In this document: one piece after another, positions 20,885 to 32,184 of the stretch | How the letters are laid out: every line of letters starts with the position of its first letter | Numbering within the stretch: position 1 is the stretch's first letter | DNA from: Cristatella mucedo | Taxonomy: Eukaryota > Bryozoa > Phylactolaemata > Cristatellidae | Assembly: GCA_009760855.2 (NCBI GenBank) | Contig: WPIO01000285.1 | Location: forward strand, 22,501-86,500 | Reading direction: 5' to 3' | DNA: 64,000 nucleotides | Program-made: the position numbers and the translations under genes | The notes under the pieces: generated by a model | The model's database searches: none | What the model saw: only the letters and a program-made list of their open reading frames with translations | Told to the model about the DNA's origin: nothing

Positions 20885-22080
20885 TAATACCTCAGGGCTC
20901 CGTGCTAGGTCCGGTTCTTTTCACGGTTTATACTCTCCCTCTTGCTGATGTGATTGCCAAGCACAATCTAGGCTTTCACTTCTATGCGGATGACACTCAG
21001 TCGTACCTTTGCTTTGATCCCTCCCAGCCTTTGAGCACCTCAAATTCTCTCAACTCACTTGCTGCATGTAGTGATGACATCCGCACATAAATTGCAGCAA
21101 ATTTTCTAGAACTAAACGATGATAATACTAACTTGCTAGTTATGGGCAAACCCAGTGTGATTCAGAGATTGGAAAGGCTGACTCTCAAGATTGGCTCTGC
21201 CAGCATATCTCCAGTTGAATCAGCTCGAAATCTAGGTGTCATATTCCAAAGCGACCTCTCGTTAGACAGCTCCACAGACAAATCTGCCCATTTTCAGCTT
21301 CATAACATTGCTAAAATTCGGGCCTGTTTAGATAAGGATACCACGTCCAAGTTGGTCCATGCATTCGTGACATTCCATCTCGACTTGTGCAACTCACTAC
21401 TCGCTGGCCTACCAGCATGTGCGATTAGGCGATTGCAGCTGGTGCAAAACTCTGCAGCTAGGCTTGTCTGTCGTGAGAGTCGCAGTTGCCACATTACTTC
21501 ACTTCTCGCCGACCTGCACTGGCTACCAGTCAAGCAACGGATTGACTTCAAGGTTCTGTCGCTCACTTTTAGGTCTCTTCATTCTATGGCACCAGCCTAT
21601 CTCTCAGATATACTCCCCCATCAGGCCAAGCATCGTACCACTAGCTTTTTGGAATCCAACAGTCTACAAATACCTCGTACAAACCTTAAATCCTTTGGAG
21701 ACCGTGCATTTAGTTCGTATGCTCTCAAAGCCTGTAACTCACTCCCGACCTGCGTCAGAACGTTTCCTGACCTGACCACATTTAAAAGGAACTTAAAAAC
21801 ACACCTATTTAGGACAGCATTTAGTGGATCCCTGTGATTCGTCCTTGATGTGCTTATGCGTTCTGACACTGTGCATGCTGCCACTAACGACATTTGCATG
21901 CTGACCCTGTGCATGTCACCCCCTAACCATGTTATTCATTTTATTTGTTTTTCAAGCATGATTTTACTTACCATTCAATTGCATTTCACTTTGCAGCAAA
22001 TTTAAAGCGCCTAGAAAGAGATTTAGTTCTCCGAGGGCGCTTTATCAAGTGCATTACTATTATTATTATTATTATTATTG
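20885..22080 (+). mobile_element. L2-type LINE, 5'-truncated, with long RT/C-terminal frame
   Basis: Starts within the RT at PQGSVLGPVLFTVYTLP and reads FYADDTQSYLCFDPS. The TAA at 21088-21090 replaces the usual Trp codon after DDIRT. An open frame at 21133-21837 then covers RLERLTLKIGS, RLDLCNSLLAGLP, LHWLPVKQRID and FGDRAFSSYALKACNSLP to the end of the protein. The 3' UTR, terminal hairpin (aaagcgcctagaaagagatt) and ATT tail follow to 22080. It is one of the least damaged C-terminal halves in the window. Confidence 0.92.
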
Positions 22081-22084
22081 TTGT

Positions 22085-22785
22085 TGTTTATGGCCTTGTG
22101 GTTATATTTTGTATTTTTAGGGTTTAGGTTTTAGGGAGACACTCTAAGTAAAAATATATCTCAAAAGTGCTCATTTGAAAGTAAATATAATCAGACACTT
22201 TTGACGCGTGTTTAAGAACCTCCTGTGGGCAGTGTGGCACTAGTGTCAAGTCAGCTGGCTTTACATAATGGCGGCGCCGCATTGGCTGAGTGCAACTGTT
22301 CGGTGTGGCGCGACAGCGAAGGCCTAGCTATTTCTTCGTGAAGCTGCAATGGCAGGGCTATGTGCTATGATTTCGAAATGACCCAGCCTCTGATCGGTGG
22401 GCAATGATGACGGTGTATCCACGGAAAAAATTACCTCTTAACAAAAGGCAATAAAGTAGTAGTGCCAGTCGATGGCATCCCGGTGCTCTTTTTTTGGCCA
22501 CAAGTGCGCACGTTGGGGCGTTAGAAGTTGTTTGGGGAGATGAGCCAACGTACATGTAATCGCTGTGAAGTGGTTGGTTCTTGAGCTTGAGCAGGAAGTG
22601 GGTATATATATATATATATGTATATATATATACATATATATATATATGTGTTGTACTTTTTGAAATTGCTGACAGGACGGCTCAGAACGCAGGTCTGTCA
22701 CTGAGGTGGCGAGACTGTTTCTAGCTATCGTCGGAGCTTCAGTTTTTCGCTGACGATTTTGATGGAAGGAGCCTAGACAAACACC
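22085..22785. other. Intergenic stretch with a TA microsatellite
   Basis: Positions 22602-22650 are TA repeats with a few interruptions, self-complementary. The remainder shows no supported exon. Confidence 0.5.
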
Positions 22786-24350
22786 GCAATATTCATAATA
22801 ATGTTGATAATAATAAAAGTGTTAAATTCATGTAGCACCACTGTGGAATCGAATCTATTTCTACGCACTTAAGGTGTGCCGCAAATGAAGCCTGACCCTA
22901 TATTTAGTGGCAACATCCACGACATTGACATGCATAGCATGGTTAGTGTTAACATGCACAGTGTCATGATGCATCATATGGTTGGTGTTAATATACAGTG
23001 TTACATGCATCATTTAGTTAATGAAAACATGCACAGTTTCAGTACGCATAAGCACCCAAACAAAATCACGAGGGCCCACACAATGCTGAGAGAAATGGGT
23101 ACGATATAACTTCTCTTTAAATGTCGTCAAGCCAGGGGGTGCCGCGACGTCAGTCTGGAGTGAGTTCGAGGCTTTGGGAGCACACTAACTAAAGGGTCAG
23201 TCTCCAAAGAATTTCAGGTTCTTTAAAAGTATAACTATACGATTTGAGTAGGAGGAGAAGTACTACTAGTTTTAGGGAGTAGTACTACATGCTAGCATGC
23301 TTGGGGACAGGTCTTGTAGGTAGGCTGGAGCCAGAGAATGAAGGGACCTAAAAGTGAAAGGCAAAACCTTGCAGTTGATATGCTGCTTGAGGGCAAGTAA
23401 AGGTCGGAGAGTAGTGATGTAATGTGACATCTGCGCCACTCATGCCAGACGAACTTTATCAGGAGAGTTTTGCACCAACGGTAAGGGCCCGATTGCAACG
23501 ACAGGTAGACCAGAAGTAGTGAGTTACAGAAGTCGAGACGGAATGTCACGAATTCATGGACTACCTGGGATAAAGTATCCGTGTCTAAGAAAATCAAACG
23601 TTTCGCAGTATTACGTAGCTGAAAGTAGGAAGACTTGACTGTAGAGCCAATGCGGTCGTCTAGTCAACGGTAACTTCAGGACACCTATATTTTTTGCAGG
23701 TTAAATGCAGCAGGAGATATGATGTCCAAGCCAATTTTTAGCGTTAAGCTTGGAAATTTTCGAGTCACACTTTGATTGCCCACAAGTCGTACGTTGGTTT
23801 TATCGTCATTCAATTTGAGAAAGTTTGCTGCCATCCAAGTGCGGATGTCAGCAATGCGTGCATCAGAGAAAGTTGCGAGAGTTTGAGGGCTTCAGGGCTG
23901 AGCTGACCAAAGCATAGAAACGGATGTGTCGTGGGAAAAAGGGGGAAGCTTACATTGTGCTTGGCGATCACACAGACAAGAGGGAGAGTGAACCTTGTGA
24001 AAAGTAGTGGACCGAACATGAAGCCTTGGGGTACCTATACTTTAGTGGCTCCTCAAAGGATTGTTTCTCCTTGACCTAAATGCTGTGGAGCCTCCCACTG
24101 TGGTAGGACCTCAACCATCGTAGTGCACTGCAAGTGACACGCAGGTGAGATGAAAGGGCTTGATGATAAGGACTTGGCGATCAAAAGTATCAAACGTGCC
24201 AAAAGATCAAGGAAAATATGCAGAAAGACTTTAACTAAATTGGCATTCTTGAGAAGGTCTTTGTGTACCCAAAGCAATGCTGACTCAGTTTAGTGATTAG
24301 CTCTAATCCAGACTGGAACTTATTTGCTAGTTTTAAAGTTTTAGTGGTTC
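22785..24350 (-). mobile_element. Old, diverged L2-type LINE
   Basis: Minus-strand fragments resemble the main family but with many differences: near 24277, a DLLARLILL version of the DLSAAFDSID region; near 24000, VIAKHNVSFPL; near 23597, RLDFCNSLLLVY; then CHITSLLSDLYLP. The 3' UTR with acatgcacagtgtca-type words lies at 22920-23060. Frameshifts are frequent. It is probably an older insertion or another subfamily. Confidence 0.75.
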
Positions 24351-24674
24351 ACGAGTTTAGTGGTTCTACAACTACTCGTTCCAGCGTATTTCGTGCGAAA
24401 GGCAATAGGGAGTTCTTAAGTTCTCTTGCTTTCTTAATTTCTAACCTAGCAACGGCCTTCTGAAAGCTGCAGGGACAAGAGAACAGAGGACATATTTATT
24501 ATGCTATTCATGGATGAAAGCAGCAGATCTATGCTTCATACAAGTAGGAGTCTGGGAATATGGTCAAGGGGGCTTCGTTGCTTGGGAGGGTCATTTCAGG
24601 ATTGCGTCACTCGTTCAGGCTTGAATGCAGATGATGAGATGCTGGGGAGGAAATTGGGGGGGGGGCATTTGGTG

Positions 24675-24915
24675 CGTCTTCGTGGCTCGTTCTTCATGTG
24701 CATGTACCTGCTTACATGTGCACGTACCTGCTTATATGTACATGTACATGTACATGTGTATGTACATGTGCATGTACCTGCTTACACTGTGCCTGCTGCT
24801 GTTGGCTGATGTTATAAACAAAAATTCGGCAATTCTTTATGCGCAGCATCTGTAAAGTATCTTGAGAGAGATTCAGTTCTCTGAGGGCGCTATACAAATG
24901 TATTATTATTATTAT
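24675..24915 (+). mobile_element. L2-type LINE 3' tail, variant subfamily, with ACATGT repeats
   Basis: An acatgtacatgtgcatg-type repeat (24715-24775) is followed by cctgcttacactgtgcctgc, a gcagcatctgtaaagtatct hairpin arm, gttctctgagggcgctatac and ATT repeats. The same order (cctgcttac...gcctg...gcagc..ctgtaaa...tacaaatg) occurs at 27.9 and 58.3 kb, defining a second 3'-end variant. Confidence 0.7.
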
Positions 24916-24919
24916 TCCT

Positions 24920-25390
24920 ATTTTCAGAGGAGTCCTGTGGGAATCTTACTGAGGAACAGGAGTCAAGTGGGGATGCTGTCACCTTAGGAAACGACGCTCT
25001 GATCTTGTCTCTCTTGCTGACAAAGAAGCTTGAGAAGCGATCGGCGGGATCGCCAAGCGGACTAAGTAAGTAAGTAAGTAACTAAGGTAAGGAGCAAACC
25101 TGGCGTGTGGTAAAGTAAATCGCTGATGGTAGAGATCACAATTTATGGGGTTTGAATTTGGAATTCGACTGTGTTTTTTTTATAGAAGCTAGAATCGGCC
25201 TTTGCTATGATAGATAAGTATGGCATACAGAGGTCCTCGTCTGCCTAAGGATGGACAGTCTGTACTGATTTTTTGTGTTGGGTCTGCTGTATTTGCGACT
25301 GTATATATGTACTCCGGCGGAAGTAGCCGAAAGTGAACAGCAGACCCATTAATAGACTTGTGTAGTGAGCCCGGGAGAGGGTCAGTTGTC
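24920..25390. other. Intergenic stretch, nothing recognised
   Basis: A short taag run (agtaagtaagtaagtaac, 25066-25083) is present. No exon is supported. Confidence 0.3.
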
Positions 25391-25394
25391 GTGA

Positions 25395-26495
25395 TCGCTA
25401 ACCCTCGCGTATCTCACTTCTATGCGGATGGCACTCAGTTGTACCTTTGCTTTGATCCCTCCCAGCCCTCAGCGCCTCGAATTCTCTCATCTCCCTTGCT
25501 GCGTGTATTGATGACATCCGCACAAGGATGGCAGCAAATTGTCGTAAATTGAATGATGACAAAACCAACTTACTAGTTATGGCAAACCGAGTGTGATTCA
25601 ATAATTGGAATGGTTAACGCTCAAAATCGGCTCTGCCAGCATATCTCCCGTTGAATCTACACGAAATCTAGGTGTCGTGTTCTAAAGTGAACTTTCACTG
25701 GATAAATACATCAGCTCCACAATCAAGCCTACTTTCAGCTATATAATATTGCTAAAATTCGGACTTGTTTAGACAGGGATACCACATCTAAGTTGGTCCA
25801 TGCATTTGTGACATCCCGTCTTGACTTCTGTAACTCCGTGCTTGCTGGCCTAAGGGCTTGTACAATTACGCGCTTACAGCTGGTGCAAAATTCCGCTGCT
25901 AGGCTTGTCTGCCGTGAGCGTCGAAGTTTCCACGTCACACCACTTCTCTCCGACCTGCACTGGCTCCCAGTCAAGCAACGCATCGACTTCAAGATTTTGT
26001 CGCTCACTTTTAGATCACTTCATTCTTCGGCTGCAGCTTACCTATCAGATCAACTGCCCCACCATGCTAGGCATCATAACGCCCGCTTTTCGGAATCCAA
26101 CTGCTTACCAATACCTCGTAGAACCTCAAATCCTTATGGAGACCGGGCTTTAAGTTCGTATGCTCCTAAAACCTGGAACTCACTCCCGACTTGCGTCACG
26201 ACATCCCTGATTTGATCACATTCAAAAAAAGAAATATTAAAAACGCACCTATTTATCACAGCATTTAGTGGGCCCTTGTGATTCGTCCTTTATGTGCTTA
26301 TGCGTGCTGACACTATGCATGCTGCCACTAGCCACACTTGCATGTTGACCCTGTAAAAGTCACCTCTAACCATGTTATTCTTGTTGGTTATCTAGTATGC
26401 TGCAACTAACCACCCGATTGTGTTTGTTTCGCAGCAAATGTAAAGCACCTAGATTGAGATTGAGTTCTCTGAGGGCGCTATAAAAAAATGCATTT
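25395..26495 (+). mobile_element. L2-type LINE, 5'-truncated in the catalytic motif region
   Basis: Begins near the catalytic motif as FYADGTQLYLCFDPS, so the second Asp is Gly and the copy is inactive. It continues through LVHAFVTSRLDFCNSVLAGL (open frame 25793-26215), LHWLPVKQRIDFKILSLTF and SYAPKTWNSLPTC. The 3' UTR, hairpin and a short tail follow at 26440-26495. Confidence 0.9.
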
Positions 26496-26552
26496 TTATT
26501 ACTACGGCTTCTGTGTACTTTTGTACATTTTTTTGTCACCCCGTTCTATTTT

Positions 26553-27480
26553 CAGAAGAATTTGGAGGAAAAAAGGGCACGTGATGCCCAGCGCAGGAAA
26601 CGGAAGCTCGGAGGAGGAGAAGAAGAAAGAAGCGATAGCGAGTCCAGCAGCGAGTCCAGCAGCGAGGCTTCCAGAAGGTTCCTTGAAGAAGGCAAAGCTG
26701 GAGAACAGAGAAGACGTACGAAAACACCAGGAAAATCTCGACAATCACAGAGGAAACAGCGAAGGATAAATAGTTTGAGGAGGACGAAGGCGCGCAAGAC
26801 GGATGCAACGACAAGTGACGAGCGGAGAGGAGGAAAACGGTGAAACAGCAGAAAGCGCGACACCAGACTGGGACAGCGCGCACTCTGATAGCGGAAAGCT
26901 TGAGGAAACACCGTCGCCTTTGCTCTATGAAGACGAGGATAGTCACCATTTTGACAATGAGGTGCACGCACTCCTACAAGAGAAAAAGATACAAAATCTA
27001 CGGCAGTTTCGCAATGTCCCTGACACTGTGAATGATGTTGGCCACCTGGAATCTGACCAGACCTCCGTTTTGCCCGTTATCTCGCAGCCACTTCGAACCG
27101 AACTAGTGCAACGAGGATTCAGCCTTCAGTTACAGAACAAAGCAGGTTCATTTGCTGGGAAAGGTCGTCGAGCCATGAGCACAGCCTGGTTCAAGAGGCA
27201 ACTAACTTGCTAGTGGGCATGATGTCAGCTGGACCTGGCTGGTCTACTCTCCCTCAAAACAGTCGGCATATTGCTTCTGTTGTTTGCTCTTCCCTATGTC
27301 CACCAACAATTTTTGATCGTCACTTGATTTGGCCAAAAGGGTTTAGCCAGTAGAGGAAACCTGAAAAACTAATTGCTTATGAAAACAGCCCATCTCATTA
27401 TCATCTTGGAAAAACTTGAATGTGACAAAATGTCCTTGCAAGATTGCAAGAAACATTGAACAAAGAAACATTGGAAAAAA
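26553..27480 (+). pseudogene. Broken hAT-type transposase, N-terminal part with TTF-like zinc finger
   Basis: The first frame (26562-26843) gives a basic/acidic, Ser-rich start (EEKRARDAQRRKRKLGGG). A second frame (26803-27213) gives an acidic linker and GRRAMSTAWFKRQL. A third frame from 27206 gives WTWLVYSPSKQSAYCFCCLL, and a further shift gives KGFSQ*RKPEKLIAYENSPS. The order (WFKR-L, WLVYS, CFCC-LF, GF..W, ENS-SH) matches the TTF-type zinc-finger region of ZMYM/hAT-like transposases (family knowledge). At least two frameshifts and several stops, one where a Trp is expected, make it non-functional. The catalytic RNase-H-like and dimerisation regions are not seen. Confidence 0.7.
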
Positions 27481-27484
27481 TCTA

Positions 27485-27890
27485 TTTTCAAACTGTAGTA
27501 GACCAGTTTACTACGTCCAAGGCCAGATAAATTCACTTGAGTTAATGCAGTGATAGCTACCTTGTATCGGCATTACAATTACTAAATCCCTCTTGACTTG
27601 ATAGCGTGTTTTCTGCATTTCACCAATTCTGGAGCTATTTTGCAGAAATTTCTTGACACAGGGAGGAGCGCCAATTTTAGCTTTCTCCCCTTCCCCACCG
27701 AAAGGTCTCACTACGCCTCCACGCCGCTGCCGTGATCTCGATAATGAACACTAGTATTGCACACAGATTCAGGTTTAAAATGATACAATGTTTAGTGCAG
27801 CCAAGCTTAAGGAACTTGTGGACCTCCCAAGATGGAATGCCGGCGATGTATGCATCTATTAGGCTCGTAGCTTACGAGGAACAGCACTAT
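27485..27890. other. Intergenic stretch after the hAT remnant
   Basis: No further transposase motif could be read in any frame here, and no other exon is supported. Confidence 0.3.
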
Positions 27891-27894
27891 AATC

Positions 27895-28065
27895 TTTGCG
27901 ATTCGTCATTCGTGCGCATGTGCCTGCTTACACTGAGCCTGGTGCTTGCGGATGGTACCACCAATAAGTTGGCGATGCTTTCTATAAAGCAGCTGTAAAT
28001 TACCTAGAAAGAGATTCAGTTCTCTGATGACGCTATAAAAATGTATAATTATTGTTATTATTATT
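27895..28065 (+). mobile_element. L2-type LINE 3' tail, variant subfamily
   Basis: Contains tgtgcctgcttacactgagcctg, a diverged arm (gtaaattacctagaaagaga), ttcagttctctgatgacgct and ATT repeats. It shows the same variant order as 24675-24915 and 58315-58455. Confidence 0.7.
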
Positions 28066-28149
28066 ACCAGAACATCGTCTGTCGCGAGTACAAAATGGGT
28101 CCTGGTGTTTTGCCACTTCACGAGCAATGTATAATACAATTCGTTTGTA

Positions 28150-28300
28150 TGGTGCGCTAATAGAACTAATACTATGCGGGCGATTTACGCATGCCTCCTA
28201 AGGGCTCGAGCCCACGACTTTGCGGTCATCAAATGCATTCACTTCGACCTCGGTAGCCAATGGCGAGCACCTTAACCTGCGGGCCAAACCAGGGCAGCAC
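28150..28300 (-). mobile_element. SINE-B head, minus strand
   Basis: On the minus strand a head (complement of caccttaacctgcgggccaa, A-box region) precedes a B-box-like stretch (complement of agggctcgagcccacgact). It resembles the heads of the elements at 43.85, 61.17 and 62.34 kb. The L2-like tail is not evident in this copy. Confidence 0.5.
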
Positions 28301-28320
28301 CGAGCGGAATTCAGACACTC

Positions 28321-28980
28321 TCAGTACTTAATCTGTCTGAAATCCTGAGAGCCGCATTCATCACGGTAGAAGCATGGAGTTATTAACTGCGACAAATCCG
28401 CACGCACAAGAAACAGCAGGGGTGACCGGAAGTTCCCCATCTGGAAGGGAAAGTGCTGCAGTTGTTTCGCGAAGGGACGTTGCAGCCGAGAGATTTCGCC
28501 CGAAATCCTGCCAGAGTTCCTCTGCGCCGATTTCATAATCGCGATAGTCAGTTGCACGGCCGAAAACATCTCGAGCATTCGAAAGAGACGCGAAGGTTGT
28601 CGTACATGCAGAACAGCGTCCCAGGCGACGCGACATCCGGCGAGGAAATTCCAGATTCTCCGAAATTGCACCGCCACCGAGCGACGTTCGCTTTGCCGAG
28701 GAGCTGCGACGGCTGTGACGGCTGCTGCTGAGCGGTCGTCGTGGGACGACCGCTCAGCAGCAGCCGTCGCAGCTTTCGCCGCTCCCTTGCGCCTGCGCCT
28801 TCGCCCCGGCAGCTTGTCCGCAGCATTGCGCCCGTCCTCAGCCTTGCGCCCCGGCAGCCTGCGGGTTAGTTTGTCCGCAGCCTTCGCTCTGAGATGAGAT
28901 TTTTTGGCAGGTAGGTAGGATAACTCCTGCTTCAGCTCCCCGACTTTGATCCGTGCAGCGTACCGCCTAGGGGACGTCAT
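28321..28980 (-). CDS. Open frame of 219 codons, hypothetical, N-terminal SAP-like pattern
   Basis: ATG at 28980 opens MTSPRRYAARIKVGELKQEL, followed by Lys/Arg-rich segments with a repeated RLPGRKAEDG / KLPGRRRRR pattern and a stop after RQIKY. The first 40 residues loosely follow a SAP-type DNA-binding pattern (hydrophobic-ELK-EL...KAAD-LTRRL), but the fit is weak. The frame crosses a perfect 24-base inverted repeat and overlaps long open frames on both strands, so it may be partly chance. It could also hold exons of the gene whose first exon is proposed at 30.7 kb. Confidence 0.25.
   Translation of the reverse strand: MTSPRRYAARIKVGELKQELSYLPAKKSHLRAKAADKLTRRLPGRKAEDGRNAADKLPGRRRRRKGAAKAATAAAERSSHDDRSAAAVTAVAAPRQSERRSVAVQFRRIWNFLAGCRVAWDAVLHVRQPSRLFRMLEMFSAVQLTIAIMKSAQRNSGRISGEISRLQRPFAKQLQHFPFQMGNFRSPLLFLVRADLSQLITPCFYRDECGSQDFRQIKY
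28717..28768. repeat. Perfect 24-bp inverted repeat
   Basis: Positions 28717-28740 and 28745-28768 are exact reverse complements with a 4-base loop (gtgg), rich in CTG/CAG. It could extrude as a cruciform or fold as a very stable RNA hairpin. Confidence 0.9.
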
Positions 28981-29055
28981 GTGTGGCCCGCCGCCCTCGC
29001 ACAGCAGTGCAGCTGCCGTGCAGTCGCGAATTAGGAGTCCTGCGCGACAGGTCCT

Positions 29056-29099
29056 AGCGAGCGAGCGAGCGAGCGAACGAGCGAGCGAGCGAGCGAGCG
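29056..29099. repeat. (GAGC)n tetranucleotide run
   Basis: Eleven or so gagc/gcga units with one variant (gaac) lie in GC-rich DNA. Confidence 0.9.
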
Positions 29100-29334
29100 C
29101 GGAATTCCTCTAGAATTCTGCGTACTCGTCCAGCCTCTCCGAAACTGATCCCACTGAAGCTTTTGCGCTCGCTCTCAGATTTCCCATTGCAAGTATACAA
29201 GTAAAACATAGAATAGAAAAGTGGCTGCATAATCGAGGTGCATTTTGCACTCGGCTCGCGCTCGTGCTGTCGCCGTGCACAGAAGAGAAAACACGTTAAG
29301 CACGTTGTTTATTGAGCTACAATTGCTACTACCA

Positions 29335-29455
29335 CGCCACTCGATCCCGCTTCCCTTTGCAGCAAATGTAAAGCGCCTAGAAAGAGATCGAGTTCTCAGC
29401 GGGCGTTTTATCGTGTTTTATTATTATTATTATTATTATTATTGTTGTTATTATT
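29335..29455 (+). mobile_element. L2-type LINE 3' tail only
   Basis: Starts at actcgatcccgcttcccttt, then gcagcaaatgtaaagcgcct, the second arm gttctcagcgggcgttttat and an ATT run. It is a minimal 5'-truncated copy. Confidence 0.85.
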
Positions 29456-29540
29456 AAGCGGAACGGTAACGGAAGCGGCGACAGTGCTCAGTATTTATTA
29501 GATCGCGTCACTTCTCGGTTTAAGGCTGTCTCGCTTCCGC

Positions 29541-29692
29541 GATAGCCGACCTGCTCAGCATAGATAGCCGACATGCTCAGCATAGATAGCCGACCTGCTC
29601 AGCATAGATAGCCGACCTGCTCAGCATAGATAACCGACCTGCTCAGCATAGATAGCCGACCTGCTCAGCATAGATAGCCGACCCGCTCAGCA
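29541..29692. repeat. 22-bp minisatellite, about 7 copies
   Basis: The unit is close to agccgacctgctcagcatag plus at. Single-base variants occur (acatg, aaccg, cccgc). The units abut directly with no spacers, so it is not a CRISPR array. Confidence 0.92.
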
Positions 29693-29782
29693 TCACCCGT
29701 TCTTTGACATCAAACGGTAGAGATCATCGCGAGCGCTTAGGATGGTAGTATACGAAACGTATAGATACATAAATATATATTG

Positions 29783-29783
29783 T

Positions 29784-29820
<37 letters not shown>
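29783..29820. repeat. CA/TA dinucleotide repeat
   Basis: A short (CA)n passes into a (TA)n run. Confidence 0.9.
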
Positions 29821-30021
29821 CTTATAGTATATCACCACTCGGTATGCGGAGGCCGCCCGCATGACAGCGAGGCAAGCAAGTTTTCTACTCCACCTCTCCG
29901 AACGGCGCATGCGTCGTGCCGTCGCCTACTGAGGCGCCGACCGCTGCCGGTCGCGTACCGCCGCCGAGCGGCCGCCGAGCGCCGGCAAGCGCAGTGGTAC
30001 ACTTCCTCCGGTCCTACTCAC

Positions 30022-30710
30022 TGCCAGTAGAAAGGCGCCGCCGTCGCCAATTCGTCGAAGGAGCCGAGCGCGCTGTCGCTGTCGTCGCATCCACTGACTC
30101 GTCGGGCGGCTGAGTGCGGAGACGGCGGCTGCGCGAGGTAGCGGTAGCAGTCGTCGCCGCTGAAGCTCGCTCGCATGCTCTGCACGGTCGTCGGAACGAG
30201 GCCGCCGCTACGTTCGTCGTCGGCGATGGGCGGCGATTCGCACAGCGATACGGTTAACGGGATTACGGTATCCGCGGCGACGGCGCCCGACGATGCGATG
30301 CATCCGCGGCGTCGCAACTCGAACACCTGCTGCTGCTGCCGCTCGACTTCCCAAGAGGCGCAGTAGCTGCGGTAGCGCAGCGGCGACGCCGAGCCGGATG
30401 CAACGTCGCTGCATCCGGCTGCGCCGCAGGGCTGCGCGCTCGGAGGCGCGCGAGACGCCGCGCCGCCGGCGCCCGTACAGCACGTATCGCACGCCCTGCC
30501 CGCGGGCACATTGCCGCACGGCCACATCGCCGCCGCCGCCGCCGCCGCCGCCGCCGAAGGACACGATGTGGGGATGTGGCCGCAGCAGAGGCCGGCGTGC
30601 GGCGCGAGCGGCTCCGACCGGTCTGACCAGGCGGCGGCGGTGGAAGCGGAGGGCGGCAGGAGCGCGCAACCGGGCGGCAGCGTGAGGCGGCGCCCGGACG
30701 ACGATGACAT
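30022..30710 (-). CDS. Possible GC-rich first coding exon, unidentified gene
   Basis: ATG at 30710 opens MSSSSGRRLTLPPGCALLPP and stays open for 229 codons to PFYW, where tggca|gtgagt gives a consensus-like donor (exon end 30022, phase 2). Without splicing it would stop two codons later. The protein contains poly-Ala, a Gln-rich helix-like patch (WEVERQQQQVFELRRRG) and an acidic C-terminal end (DDSDSALGSFDELATAAP). A TATA-like element lies about 320 bases upstream. The region is CpG-rich and overlapping frames are open too, which lowers confidence. No family is recognised. Confidence 0.35.
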
Positions 30711-31030
30711 GGCTCGCTCGCTCGACGGCAGCGGTGAAGCTCGGCAGAGATGGGCGGTGCTAGCGCCGAATGCAGCTCCCACGAATCGCCGCTCGAAGAC
30801 GGCGGCAGCGGCGGAAGCCGGCGTAAAGACGGCGACGACGGCGGCGGAGCCGGAAAGCGAGCGTCGTCCGGCGAAGGCGCACGAGCGAAGCCGCGCGGTC
30901 CAAGACGGGCGGCCTAGCTCAGCCGCCGGCAGACGTTAGCGTCGCGACGTCACGCAGCGAGCGCACCACGACAGGCCGCGGTCGCACGGCTCTCTCGCTC
31001 TCTCTCTCCGCCCCCACACGAGCGCGGCGC

Positions 31031-31040
31031 TCTTTTATGG
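31031..31040 (-). promoter_or_regulatory. TATA-like element upstream of the 30.7-kb minus-strand frame
   Basis: The minus strand reads ccataaaaga within CpG-rich DNA, 320 bases before the ATG at 30710. Position and composition fit a promoter; there is no direct evidence. Confidence 0.25.
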
Positions 31041-31044
31041 GAGC

Positions 31045-32180
31045 GTCTGCGGCGGTCGGAGCGCCTCATGCGGCCAGCCTGTCCTTGGCGCGCTATCGAA
31101 GCCTGGGGGGGGGGGGCGCGTTGAGTCAACCGTCAACAAGTCGGCTGGCTAGCTGGCTGGCTGGCTGGCTGGCAGCATGAGTCATGCTCAAGCACCGCTC
31201 ATCGACGCGGGACGCCGCGATGCGCGTCACGTGACCGCACGACCGGCGGGATTTTCGGTCGCCCAGTTGGTCGTCCGACGACCGATTCCTTCTCACGCAG
31301 GCAGACGAGCGGCGGCAGCGAGCGGCGGCGCGACGATGCGAGAAACGTTTTGCCTGCGAGCGGCGCGCGCGCCCGAAAAGGATTCCGGAGCGAGTTCGGG
31401 ACTCGCTCGCGGCGCCGAGGTCAAGGCCTTCGTGCAAGCCTCTCAGCCGACGCGCACAGCGGCGCGCTCTTTCTTTCTTCGTGCGTGCCTCACAGCGGGG
31501 CGCCGCCGCTCTCCGTCGGCTCGCCTCTTTATTTCTCTCCTCCTTCCTTTCGTTCATTCTTTCGCTGCCTCTTCGGGTTCTCGTTGCAGCGTCGCCGGCT
31601 CGCGTCGAGCCGGATTTCTGAAAATACCTTTAGCCAACCGGCTGCCGAAACGCTCGCCGCCGGAAGGAGGATTAGAAAGTAAGGACGAACGAGCTTATCG
31701 GTGACACTTTGACTTTGACAAATGGCGCTCGCGGCCGCGCGCTTGGTGGCGACGAATGGAAAGGTCGGCGCTCGGTCGTCGGCGCTTGAGCTTTAGAACG
31801 AAGGAAGAGTCATGTACGACTAGCGTCGCTAGCCGTTGAATGGCCGTGAGGTCGCTTCGCGCTCGTCCCATATGACCTCTGTGAACGTCCATGGACAGCG
31901 CGACTGAGCATCGGGGTCGCGCGCACGCTCATCGCCACCAGCGCCAGAAGCGGGAGCGGCGTTGCCCGTGCGGTCCCGCGCAGGCACCGGAGGCAGAGCA
32001 GGTTGTAGTTCCGCTAGCGCTACGCTTTTTCGCTTTCCCACTTGTTCCTAACGATAGTAATAGTAATGATAAATTTGTATAGCTCCCTAAGGTAGCTAGG
32101 TCTCTTTCCATACAACTTAAATACGCACGTGGTGCAAAAGAACGTGCAGAGAAAGAGAAAAAGAGGGAGAGACATAGGGG
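31045..32180. other. CpG-rich flank, no supported gene; minor L2-tail trace
   Basis: Long open frames occur on both strands (for example 31177-31704 +), as expected from high GC, and none shows a domain. A G run lies at 31107-31116 and a ctgg-type tetranucleotide run at 31143-31172. Near 32075-32115 a degraded reverse L2-type tail is visible (tgtatagctccctaaggtag). Confidence 0.35.
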
Positions 32181-32184
32181 CCGC

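Noticed and set aside
29541-29692. CRISPR-like array
   Set aside because: Units of 22 bp abut directly without unique spacers, and the genome context is eukaryotic.
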